Below are positions 1 to 5,868 of a stretch of 7,173 nt of DNA, piece after piece. The stretch covers positions 1 through 7,173 of the forward strand of contig JAJZCX010000073.1 in assembly GCA_021851625.1 (NCBI GenBank). Direction: 5' to 3'. This DNA is from Acidobacteriota bacterium (GTDB lineage Bacteria; Acidobacteriota; Terriglobia; Terriglobales; Acidobacteriaceae). The notes beneath the pieces are model-generated. The model was given only the letters and a program-made list of their open reading frames with translations, did not search any database and was not told the DNA's origin. A program made the translations under genes and the position numbers. Position 1 is the first letter of the stretch. Every line of letters starts with the position of its first letter.

Positions 1-1
1 C

Positions 2-1792
2 AACCGCCAGCTTGGGTTGGAGTTGAACCTGACCGAGCGACTTTTTGCTGCCGAACTCGGCGTGCAGCCACTTTACTTTCGTCCGCCGTACTCCATTGAT
101 CAGGAGCCAGACACCAACGACCAAGCTGCGCCCGTCGATCGCATCGAGAAGATGGGCTACATCATCATCGGAGACAAGATCGACACCAGCGATTGGGATG
201 AACATCCGCGCAAGACGCCGCAGGAGATTATTGATAGCGTCTTTGATCAATTGAAAGTGATGCAGGCCAAGCCGCAGTTCCGCGGCAGCATCATTCTGTT
301 GCATGACGGTGGCGGCGATCGCTCGGTGACGGTGCAAACGTTGCCGGTGCTGATTGACGCACTGCGCGCACATGGTTACAAGATCGTGCCTGTTTCCTCG
401 CTCATGGATAAGACCCGCGCGCAAGTGATGCCGCCTATTGCACCGGGACAGCGCTGGCAGGCGCGCGTGGATGCGGTCGCCTTCTGGTTGATCGCGCTCT
501 TCAACCACGGCGTGATTCTGGTCTTCTTCCTGGGCGATGTGCTCATGACCGGAAGGCTGGTGCTGGTGGGCATCTTTGCAGCAATCGATCGCTTGCGCCG
601 CCGCAAGCTTGCGCCGGGAGCAGAGGAGTACAAGCCGCAGGTTGCCGTGCTGATTCCGGCTTACAACGAAGAGATGGTCATCGCGCGCACGATTCGCTCC
701 GTACTGCATTCGGACTATGCGAATCTGCGCGTCATTGTGATTGACGACGGCTCCAAAGACAAAACGCTGGAGGTCGCGCGCGCCGTGCTGCTGGAACCGA
801 TCGCTGCGGGCAATCGGCTCACCGTGCTGACCAAACCGAATGGCGGCAAGGCGGAGGCGCTCAACTTCGCGCTGGAGCAGGTGCAGGAAGAAATTTACGT
901 GGGCATTGATGCCGACACGGTGATCGCGCCCGATGCAATTTCACTGCTGATTCGGCGCATGGCCGACCCCACGGTGGGCGCAATTGCCGGCAACGCCAAG
1001 GTGGGCAATCGCATCAATCTGTGGACGCGCTGGCAGGCGCTCGAATACATCACCAGCCAGAACTTTGAGCGGCGCGCACTGGATCTTTTCAACGTGGTCA
1101 CCGTCGTTCCCGGAGCGATTGGTGCCTGGCGTACGCAGCCGGTGAAGGACGGCGGATGCTACCACGTGAACACCGTGGCCGAAGATGCTGATCTGACAAT
1201 GAACCTGTTGCAGCAGGGCTACAAAGTGATCTATGAGGATCACGCGCTGGCCTTTACGGAGGCTCCTGACAACATGCGCGGCCTGATGCGGCAGCGCTTC
1301 CGCTGGTCGTTTGGAATTTTGCAGGCTGTCTTCAAGCATCGCGGCGCATTTTTGAAGCATCGCGCCATGGGATTCTTCGCGCTGCCGAACATCATCATCT
1401 TTCAGATGCTGCTGCCGCTCTTCTCGCCGTTCATTGATCTGATGTTCGCGGCGGGCGTGGTCAACTTTGCTTACTCGCACTACTTCCACCCGGAGGCGGC
1501 CAGCAATGCCAGCTTTGAAAAGCTGCTGGCTTACTTCTTGGCATTTTTAATCGTGGACTTTTTGGCCTCCTCGCTGGCCTTTGCGCTGGAACCCCGGCAC
1601 CCGGCCAACAAGGGCGATGGCTGGCTGCTCTTCCACATTTGGATTCAGCGGTTCACGTATCGCCAGGTCTTCTCACTGGTGCTGCTGAAAACCCTGAAAC
1701 GCGCCGTGGATGGTCGATCTTTCAACTGGGAAAAACTGGATCGCACGGCGAAGCTCTCTGCCAGCACGGAAAAGGCGATGGTGGGCAAATAA
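2..1792 (+). CDS. Polysaccharide deacetylase / family 2 glycosyltransferase fusion, 5' end outside window
   Basis: The frame is open to the left edge, so the true start and the first deacetylase motifs (TFDDGP-like and HxxxH) lie outside. The visible N-terminal part carries the later NodB-family motifs: RPPYS (nt 80-94), DTSDW (182-196) and LLHD (296-307). A hydrophobic segment follows at about 470-580. Next is a GT-A glycosyltransferase domain with IPAYNEE (653-673), DDGS (743-754), DAD (908-916), EDAD as candidate catalytic base (1181-1192) and the processive-synthase signature QRFRW (1292-1306). Several hydrophobic segments occupy about 1364-1700. This arrangement matches membrane polysaccharide synthases of the PgaC/NodC/chitin-synthase type, which use UDP-sugars at the inner membrane. 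The attached deacetylase would remove N-acetyl groups from the same polymer. Related proteins in other bacteria often carry a GH18-like domain further upstream, which cannot be checked here. The exact sugar is unknown. No clear intrinsic terminator follows the stop. Confidence 0.93.
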   Translation, partial: NRQLGLELNLTERLFAAELGVQPLYFRPPYSIDQEPDTNDQAAPVDRIEKMGYIIIGDKIDTSDWDEHPRKTPQEIIDSVFDQLKVMQAKPQFRGSIILLHDGGGDRSVTVQTLPVLIDALRAHGYKIVPVSSLMDKTRAQVMPPIAPGQRWQARVDAVAFWLIALFNHGVILVFFLGDVLMTGRLVLVGIFAAIDRLRRRKLAPGAEEYKPQVAVLIPAYNEEMVIARTIRSVLHSDYANLRVIVIDDGSKDKTLEVARAVLLEPIAAGNRLTVLTKPNGGKAEALNFALEQVQEEIYVGIDADTVIAPDAISLLIRRMADPTVGAIAGNAKVGNRINLWTRWQALEYITSQNFERRALDLFNVVTVVPGAIGAWRTQPVKDGGCYHVNTVAEDADLTMNLLQQGYKVIYEDHALAFTEAPDNMRGLMRQRFRWSFGILQAVFKHRGAFLKHRAMGFFALPNIIIFQMLLPLFSPFIDLMFAAGVVNFAYSHYFHPEAASNASFEKLLAYFLAFLIVDFLASSLAFALEPRHPANKGDGWLLFHIWIQRFTYRQVFSLVLLKTLKRAVDGRSFNWEKLDRTAKLSASTEKAMVGK

Positions 1793-2002
1793 CCGGCTGC
1801 CCATTTTGGCGTGCCGTGCAATTCAATCCGCTGCAATCCCCGATTTTCCGGCATCTGGTCTACACTATTCTGGGGCGGTGGTCGGCTTGGCTGGTCACGA
1901 CTCTTCTTCCCGAAGAACGGCAGGCAGGCTTCTGCGCGGAACAACGCTGGGCAACAAGTGCAGAGAGACTTGCAAAGCGTTGCCGTGTGCGTGGGGGTGT
2001 GC
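1793..2002. other. Intergenic region between the glycosyltransferase and the receiver gene
   Basis: About 210 bases hold no convincing gene. A perfect short inverted repeat, TTCTTC-CC-GAAGAA, lies at 1904-1917. It has no T-tract, so it is not an intrinsic terminator, though it could be a protein-binding site. A TACACT at 1861-1866 resembles a -10 box but lacks a matching -35 box. I see no strong promoter for the receiver gene. Confidence 0.5.
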
Positions 2003-2377
2003 TTGACACGAATCTTATGCGTGGATGATGAAGCGGGAGCTGCTGGGTTGAAGCGCGCCATCTTGGAGCGCGCTGGATACGATGTCACCGTGTGCACGGC
2101 TGCGCCTGATGCCATTGCGCTGCTGCTGACCGACACCTTCGATGCCGTGGTTACCGATTGGAAGCTGGGAGAAGATAGCGGGCGCGAGATTCTCGTGGCC
2201 GCGCGCGCGCAGAGCCATGTTCCCGTCGTGGTGGTTTCTGGCTATTGCGCAGAGGCCTTCACCGCCGTCGAGCCGCAGGCGGATATTTATTTGGAAAAGC
2301 CTGTCGATCCTGAAGAGTTGGTGACGATTGTCAGCGCGCTGCTGGCCTCGCCCGGCAAGCCCGTACCGAATGCGTAG
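2003..2377 (+). CDS. Single-domain response regulator (CheY-like receiver)
   Basis: The product is about 124 residues and consists only of a receiver domain. From a TTG start it reads MTRILCVDDE, placing the acidic pair at D8-D9. The phospho-acceptor aspartate is D52 (VVTDWKLG), the conserved Ser/Thr is S79 (VVVVSG) and the conserved lysine is K99 (LEKP). All phosphotransfer residues are present, so it should be phosphorylated by a histidine kinase. There is no output domain, so it would act by protein contact, as in CheY- or Spo0F-like relays; this is inference. The frame continues open far upstream, but that part does not look like a receiver. The TTG at 2003 is preferred because it gives the classic receiver N-terminus and has a G-rich stretch (1993-1997) five bases upstream. 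GTG codons at 1985, 1991 and 1997 are alternatives. No kinase gene is in the window. Confidence 0.87.
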   Translation: MTRILCVDDEAGAAGLKRAILERAGYDVTVCTAAPDAIALLLTDTFDAVVTDWKLGEDSGREILVAARAQSHVPVVVVSGYCAEAFTAVEPQADIYLEKPVDPEELVTIVSALLASPGKPVPNA

Positions 2378-2406
2378 AGGATGGTTGGAACGCGTGATGC
2401 TTTCGG

Positions 2407-3237
2407 CTACGCCGAGGCGACATGCAGTGTCGAAGGCACGTCGATGGTTTGCGTCAGTATGCGATGGTGGATGGTAAAGAGCGCCAGTTCCAGCCGGTCT
2501 GAAACGCCGGTTTTGTCGTAGACGCTGCGCAGATAATTTTTAATCACTTGCTCTGTTGTTCCCAATTGCAGCGCGATCTGTTTGTTTTTGTAGCCCTGCA
2601 CAATCAGCGCCACAATCTCCATCTCCTTGGGGGTCAAGCGCAGCCGTACACGCGCTCCCACGGAGTCCATCTCTTCGGGCAAGCTGCGTCCGCTGCGTGC
2701 CTGCACGTAATGCTGGCCGCTCGCCACACGATGCACGCACTCGACCAACGTCGGCCCACTGACATCACGGAAGACCAGGCCGTCGATCTCTTTGCTCGCG
2801 TAGCTCTGCTGGGACTCGTTGTTTTCCGCGATCACAACCGCGCGGCTGGAGTTGGCGTGCATCAGTCGCACCAAGGGAACGCAATCGGGCAGCAGGGAAC
2901 TGGTAAAGAGGATGATGGCCCCGTGCGCAGCGTTGGCCGCTTGCTGCAGATGCTGCACGTCCGTGCATTGCGCAATGATGCGCATGTCCTCTTGTGCGGC
3001 GAGAACCTTGGCGATGCCGGCGCGAAAGATCGACTGATTGTCAGCAAGAACGATTTTTTTCATAGCGCGATGTTTTGGCCGACTGCCTGCGCCTCCGCCC
3101 TTGCCTGTTGCAGCTTGGGTGAATGTGCAGGACTCCGCCTGTGTACCTGTATCGGCGGCATTGGAAAAAACTTCGCTGGATTTTTCTAAGAGCGATGGTT
3201 GGGGCGAACTCTGCGGGTTCGAGGAAAGGATTGCCAT
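2407..3237 (-). CDS. NarL/FixJ-type response regulator with degenerate receiver and LuxR-type HTH
   Basis: With the ATG at 3237 the product has 276 residues: a Ser/Pro/Gly/Ala-rich N-terminal stretch (1-58), a receiver-like domain (about 59-180) and a GerE/LuxR helix-turn-helix (about 201-253, from LTPKEMEIVALIVQGY to KTGVSDRLELALF). The helix-turn-helix looks complete, so DNA binding is expected. The receiver is atypical: the acidic pair is D66-N67 (VLADNQ), the phospho-acceptor position is a serine (about S113 in FTSSLLPD), the switch Thr/Ser is A137 (VVIAEN) and the conserved lysine is R157 (VFRDV). It probably works without classical phosphorylation. The start is uncertain. ATG 3237 has GGAG (3248-3251) ten bases upstream, whereas ATG 3063 gives a standard 218-residue NarL-size protein beginning MKKIVLADNQ but has no visible ribosome binding site. 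A TTG at 3297 would extend it further. It lies downstream of pgsA on the same strand and may be co-transcribed. Confidence 0.9.
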   Translation of the reverse strand: MAILSSNPQSSPQPSLLEKSSEVFSNAADTGTQAESCTFTQAATGKGGGAGSRPKHRAMKKIVLADNQSIFRAGIAKVLAAQEDMRIIAQCTDVQHLQQAANAAHGAIILFTSSLLPDCVPLVRLMHANSSRAVVIAENNESQQSYASKEIDGLVFRDVSGPTLVECVHRVASGQHYVQARSGRSLPEEMDSVGARVRLRLTPKEMEIVALIVQGYKNKQIALQLGTTEQVIKNYLRSVYDKTGVSDRLELALFTIHHRILTQTIDVPSTLHVASA

Positions 3238-3247
3238 CTTGGTACAA

Positions 3248-3251
3248 CTCC
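3248..3251 (-). promoter_or_regulatory. Ribosome binding site favouring the 3237 start
   Basis: On the minus strand GCGGAG ends here, ten bases before the ATG at 3237. It is the only Shine-Dalgarno-like sequence near the three candidate starts of the NarL-type regulator, so it argues for the long form with an N-terminal extension. The spacing is at the long end of the usual range. Confidence 0.45.
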
Positions 3252-3313
3252 GCTGGGCGATCTTCGACAGGCTATCGCTTTTTGTCGCCGTTGCCAATCC
3301 CCAAGTGTTGCGG

Positions 3314-3886
3314 CTAGGTTTGTGCGGGCATGGACTGCGGATGTCCCAGCCTTTTGCCGCAGAGCCATAAATAGTGAAAACCAGAGATCCACGTGAGCCA
3401 AAGCGTGGCTTGGAGCGCCTCGTGCCGCAGCCAGAGCAGCCAGCCGGGCGCGTAGGATTTGGCCAACACCACGGCTGTCACGGCCATGATCTGCGCCAGC
3501 GTGTTGGCCTTGCCGAAGATGCTGGGGCTAAAGTCGCGCATGTTCACCGTGTTGTAGAGCAGCGCGGCCACAATCAAAATGCCCAAGTCGCGGCTGAAGA
3601 CCATCAGCGTGATGTGCAGCGGCACCAGTCCCATGTGCGTCAGCACCAGGAACAGCGTGCTCAGCAGCAGCTTGTCCGCGATGGGGTCCAAGTACGCGCC
3701 CAGTTGCGTGCGCAGACCAAATCGCCGCGCTAAAAATCCATCCAATCCATCGCTGAGGCCGGCAATCACCAGCAACACCAGCGCACGATGGTAGTGTGCG
3801 TCCAAAATCGCCAACGCCAAAAAGGGAATGATCGACAGGCGCAGAAGGGTCAACTGGTTGGGCAGCGCGCGCAGTTGCTGGATCAC
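3314..3886 (-). CDS. pgsA: CDP-diacylglycerol-glycerol-3-phosphate 3-phosphatidyltransferase
   Basis: This 190-residue membrane protein would make phosphatidylglycerol phosphate from CDP-diacylglycerol and glycerol 3-phosphate, the committed step to phosphatidylglycerol and cardiolipin. The CDP-alcohol phosphotransferase signature D-x2-D-G-x2-A-R-x8-G-x3-D-x3-D is complete, with metal and catalytic aspartates D46, D49, D67 and D71. The N-terminal LPNQLTLLRL, the SRD at 98-100 and the SIFGKANT segment (122-129) are also typical of PgsA. Hydrophobic stretches near 13-30, 35-45, 74-96, 100-112, 131-150 and 160-176 fit a six-helix fold. The start is GTG at 3886; an in-frame stop upstream rules out a much longer form, and AAAGAGA (3896-3902) is a weak ribosome binding site. 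Another alcohol acceptor in the same superfamily cannot be excluded, but length and motifs favour PgsA. It diverges from the tRNA-Val gene. Confidence 0.9.
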   Translation of the reverse strand: MIQQLRALPNQLTLLRLSIIPFLALAILDAHYHRALVLLVIAGLSDGLDGFLARRFGLRTQLGAYLDPIADKLLLSTLFLVLTHMGLVPLHITLMVFSRDLGILIVAALLYNTVNMRDFSPSIFGKANTLAQIMAVTAVVLAKSYAPGWLLWLRHEALQATLWLTWISGFHYLWLCGKRLGHPQSMPAQT

Positions 3887-3946
3887 AGGAGTGGGTCTCT
3901 TTCTGCATCCATCCTAGCGCACTGCGGCTGTGGCTGTCGCAGAAAT

Positions 3947-3975
3947 TTGCCCTGCCCAGCGCAGATCGATACAAT
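3947..3975 (+). promoter_or_regulatory. Sigma70-type promoter of the tRNA-Val gene
   Basis: A -35 box TTGCCC (3947-3952, four of six to consensus) is followed after exactly 17 bases by a -10 box TACAAT (3970-3975, five of six). Transcription would begin near 3982, about ten bases before the mature tRNA 5' end, leaving a short leader for RNase P. The position and spacing make this a convincing promoter. Confidence 0.75.
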
Positions 3976-3991
3976 GAAGCTATCGCAGTGC

Positions 3992-4068
3992 AGGCGCGTA
4001 GCTCAGTTGGTTAGAGCGCTACCTTGACACGGTAGAGGTCAGGAGTTCGAGTCTCCTCGTGCCTACCA
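3992..4068 (+). tRNA. tRNA-Val, anticodon GAC, CCA encoded
   Basis: The cloverleaf can be built fully by eye. The acceptor stem is AGGCGCG (3992-3998) with CGTGCCT (4058-4064), including one G-T pair. The D stem is GCTC/GAGC (4001-4004 and 4014-4017). The anticodon stem is CTACC/GGTAG (4019-4023 and 4031-4035) with loop TTGACAC, giving anticodon GAC at 4026-4028, which reads valine codons GUC and GUU. The T stem is AGGAG/CTCCT (4041-4045 and 4053-4057) with loop TTCGAGT. The discriminator is A4065 and the CCA end (4066-4068) is encoded in the DNA. It appears as a single tRNA gene. Confidence 0.97.
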
Positions 4069-4102
4069 TTCCCACCAAAATTGCTTTGTGTATCCGTTGT
4101 GG

Positions 4103-5530
4103 TTAGCGCAACGACGTGTCGTTGGAATTTTCCGCCAGACGCATGCCATCCATGCTTTGCACGTAGGCGGCCACGCCGTGGTAGAGCGACTCGGCGATGC
4201 GCTGCCGATACGCAGGTTGACGCAGGTCTGCGGCGTCGCTCGCATTCGTCAGGAAGGAAATCTCCGCCAGAATCGACGGCATCCGCGCGCCGATGAGCAC
4301 CATGAACGGGGCCTGACGCACGCCCCGGTTGTGCAGGTCAGGATTGCCGCGCCGCAGTCCTTGATACAACCCCTGCTGTACATCTGCGGCCAAGGTGCGC
4401 GACTCACCAATCTTGTCGGTGAGCGTAATTTTTTGCACCAGTCCGGAGAGGTCATGCACCGAGCGGCCCGATCCAGCATTTTCCCTTGCAGCCACGGCCA
4501 GCGCGTTGGGCGAGCCGGTAAAGTTCAAATAATAGGTCTCCACGCCGCGCACCTCCGGCTCCGGGCTGGAGTTGGCGTGGATCGACAAAAATAAATCCGC
4601 GTGCGCGCGATTGGCAATGGCCGTGCGCTCTTGCAAGGGAATAAAGGTGTCCGTGCGCCGCGTGTAGATCACCTGCACGCCCAAGCGCTGTTGCAGCAGC
4701 TTGCCCAGGCGAAGCGCCACGTCCAGCACAACATTTTTTTCTTCCAATCCGTGCGGTCCCAGCGTGCCTGAGTCATGCCCGCCGTGGCCAGCATCGATGA
4801 CGATGCGATGGATGCCCAGACCCAGCACGCGCGTCATCGAACTGGAGCCTTCCACAAACGCCGGACTGTCCTGCGCAGAGTCAGAGTCATCCATCTCATG
4901 GACAACCGAGCTGGTCGCATCCTGTGCCGATACATCCTGCACTACGGGCTGGTTTGCAGCCACCGTCGGCAGGAAATGTGCGCGCACAGCGGCGGTCCGG
5001 GTCTTTTGTCCCGAACGCGCCGCAAAAGCTGGGGAGGTGTGCGTGCTCCTGCTGTGCAAGGATGTCGATGCCAAAGCATACTGTGCCCACAGCGCCGTCT
5101 TGCAAAGTGGGCTGCGGGGATATTGGCTGCGCAGGAAGGCATACTGCGCCCGCGCATCATACAGATCATTTGCGTTGTGGAACTGGCGGCCTGCGGTTTC
5201 CAGCAACTCCGCCACGGCAAAGACGCTCTTCGGTGCGTCCACACTGGCCGGGTCTCCGTGGTACACGGCGCGATAAGCGTTCAACACGGCGGCGTATTGT
5301 CGTTCCGTGCGCAGCCGTTGCGGCTCCGCCAGCAGATGCGCGCGCATTTGTTGCGCATGTACATATTGCACGGCTGCGCGATGCGAACGATTGGTCTGTG
5401 CAAGGGAGGATGGGGAGGCGGCGCACAGCGCCAGCATTGCGGCTGCGCTAGCAACGCACGAGGCCGCGCGCGAAGGAGCCGCGCACCGGGTCGTTGCCGA
5501 CCCATTCATCTTCGAGAGGAAAGTAGGCAT
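4103..5530 (-). CDS. Exported N-acetylmuramoyl-L-alanine amidase (Amidase_3) with TPR-like N-terminal region
   Basis: From ATG 5530 the product has 475 residues. It begins with a signal peptide: basic n-region, alanine-rich core around residues 20-38 and likely cleavage after SLA (residue 44). A helical region follows (about 53-155) with a YDARAQYAFLRSQYP segment resembling TPR repeats of YbgF/BamD-like proteins. A Ser/Ala-rich linker leads to a zinc amidase domain (about 242-460) that cleaves the bond between N-acetylmuramic acid and L-alanine in periplasmic peptidoglycan. The zinc and catalytic residues are visible: H249 (DAGHGG), E264 (EEKNV), H318 (SIHAN) and E423 (AEISFLTN). A role in daughter-cell separation or wall turnover is likely by family. 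The frame stays open to 5641, but a strong promoter at 5568-5596 places the start downstream. ATG 5539 and ATG 5509 are alternatives; no start has a strong ribosome binding site. The C-terminal domain is the AmiC/CwlM-like type. Confidence 0.92.
   Translation of the reverse strand: MPTFLSKMNGSATTRCAAPSRAASCVASAAAMLALCAASPSSLAQTNRSHRAAVQYVHAQQMRAHLLAEPQRLRTERQYAAVLNAYRAVYHGDPASVDAPKSVFAVAELLETAGRQFHNANDLYDARAQYAFLRSQYPRSPLCKTALWAQYALASTSLHSRSTHTSPAFAARSGQKTRTAAVRAHFLPTVAANQPVVQDVSAQDATSSVVHEMDDSDSAQDSPAFVEGSSSMTRVLGLGIHRIVIDAGHGGHDSGTLGPHGLEEKNVVLDVALRLGKLLQQRLGVQVIYTRRTDTFIPLQERTAIANRAHADLFLSIHANSSPEPEVRGVETYYLNFTGSPNALAVAARENAGSGRSVHDLSGLVQKITLTDKIGESRTLAADVQQGLYQGLRRGNPDLHNRGVRQAPFMVLIGARMPSILAEISFLTNASDAADLRQPAYRQRIAESLYHGVAAYVQSMDGMRLAENSNDTSLR
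4109..4124. terminator. Possible weak hairpin between tRNA-Val and the amidase
   Basis: CAACGAC-GT-GTCGTTG is a perfect inverted repeat (six pairs around a CGTG loop), followed on the plus strand by GAATTTTCC. It lies 40 bases after the tRNA CCA end and inside the last codons of the convergent amidase gene. It could help end tRNA transcription, but the T-run is only four bases long, so it is a weak candidate. Confidence 0.25.
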
Positions 5531-5567
5531 TCGTTCCATACCGCGAACGAATCGCCAGAGCAAACTC

Positions 5568-5596
5568 AGTATAGGACGAATTGGTCGCCGTGGCAA
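5568..5596 (-). promoter_or_regulatory. Sigma70-type promoter of the amidase gene
   Basis: On the minus strand TTGCCA (5591-5596, five of six to consensus) and TATACT (5568-5573, five of six) are separated by exactly 17 bases. Transcription would start near 5561, giving a leader of about 31 bases to the ATG at 5530 (or 22 to the ATG at 5539). It gives the amidase its own promoter, independent of alaS, and is the main evidence against a start at 5641. Confidence 0.75.
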
Positions 5597-5618
5597 AAAA
5601 ATCTTCGTGGGAATCACG
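5595..5618 (-). terminator. Weak terminator-like hairpin and T-tract merging into the amidase promoter
   Basis: Read on the minus strand, a four-pair stem CGTG-ATTCC-CACG (5606-5618) is followed four bases later by seven T residues (5595-5601), the last two of which are also the first two T's of the -35 box. It is positioned to stop transcription arriving from alaS. The stem is too short for a confident intrinsic terminator. Confidence 0.25.
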
Positions 5619-5624
5619 GATGCA

Positions 5625-5667
5625 ACCGCAGATCCCTCCACTTCGCTTCGCTACGGTCGGGATGACA
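5625..5667 (-). repeat. Repeat copy A, outer left arm
   Basis: This 43-base arm starts ACCGCAGAT and ends GATGACA. It matches the reverse complement of copy B (5869-5911) at 36 of 43 positions without gaps, by direct comparison. It begins 28 bases upstream of the amidase -35 box. Confidence 0.85.
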
Positions 5668-5684
5668 AACCCTCAAATGCACGG

Positions 5685-5735
5685 AGTCATTCTGAACGGA
5701 GTCCGCGAAGGCGGACGCAGTGAAGCATCCAGAGG
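5685..5735 (+). repeat. Repeat copy C, inner left arm with internal hairpin insert
   Basis: The first 11 bases (AGTCATTCTGA, 5685-5695) and the last 19 (5717-5735) match the reverse complement of copy D, with only two differences in the last 19. Between them copy C has 21 bases where D has two. This extra piece contains the perfect hairpin GTCCGC-GAAG-GCGGAC (5701-5716). Confidence 0.8.
5701..5716. repeat. Perfect 6-bp hairpin with GAAG loop inside repeat copy C
   Basis: GTCCGC (5701-5706) and GCGGAC (5711-5716) are exact reverse complements around the loop GAAG. The hairpin sits inside extra bases absent from the partner copy D, so it looks like a structured insertion or an alternative longer subtype of the repeat. 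Confidence 0.7.
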
Positions 5736-5763
5736 ATACTGGCTGCATCGATTCAGCGGTCAC

Positions 5764-5795
5764 CCTCTGGATTCTTCGCTGCGCTCAGAATGACT
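5764..5795 (-). repeat. Repeat copy D, inner right arm
   Basis: This 32-base arm starts CCTCTGGATTC and ends CAGAATGACT. Its reverse complement pairs with both ends of copy C, leaving a 28-base loop (5736-5763). Confidence 0.8.
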
Positions 5796-5800
5796 CGTCG

Positions 5801-5833
5801 CAGAGTGGAAATTCCCACACTGCAAACACTCTG
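5801..5833. repeat. Small inverted repeat between repeat copies D and B
   Basis: CAGAGTG (5801-5807) and CACTCTG (5827-5833) are exact reverse complements around a 19-base loop. There is no T-tract. It is not obviously part of the repeat family and its role is unknown. Confidence 0.4.
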
Positions 5834-5868
5834 TCCTTCATAGCGATAACATCGCACCAAAAACACCC

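Noticed and set aside
2003..2008. A perfect TTGACA (-35 consensus) at the receiver gene start
   Set aside because: No -10-like hexamer lies 16-18 bases downstream, and the sequence is explained by the first two codons of the receiver gene.
2403..2432. Bidirectional terminator at the junction of the two convergent regulators
   Set aside because: Two 5-bp inverted repeats (2403-2415 and 2418-2432) are present, but neither has a T-tract on either strand and both lie mostly in coding sequence.
3269..3297. A possible promoter TTGGCA-N17-TAGCCT before the NarL-type regulator
   Set aside because: The -10 box matches consensus at only three of six positions, so I cannot distinguish it from chance; co-transcription from pgsA is equally possible.
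4041..4102. Integration site at the 3' end of the tRNA-Val gene
   Set aside because: No integrase gene and no duplicated tRNA 3' end are present in the window, and ordinary genes follow directly.
5531..5641. Extension of the amidase to a start at 5641
   Set aside because: It would place the start inside a repeat arm and upstream of the strong promoter at 5568-5596, and the signal peptide would no longer be N-terminal.
4775..5665. A long plus-strand open frame (296 codons) antisense to the amidase
   Set aside because: It overlaps a clearly recognised gene, has no recognisable domain and looks like a by-product of GC-rich codon bias. The same applies to long antisense frames at 2548-3189 and 941-1489.
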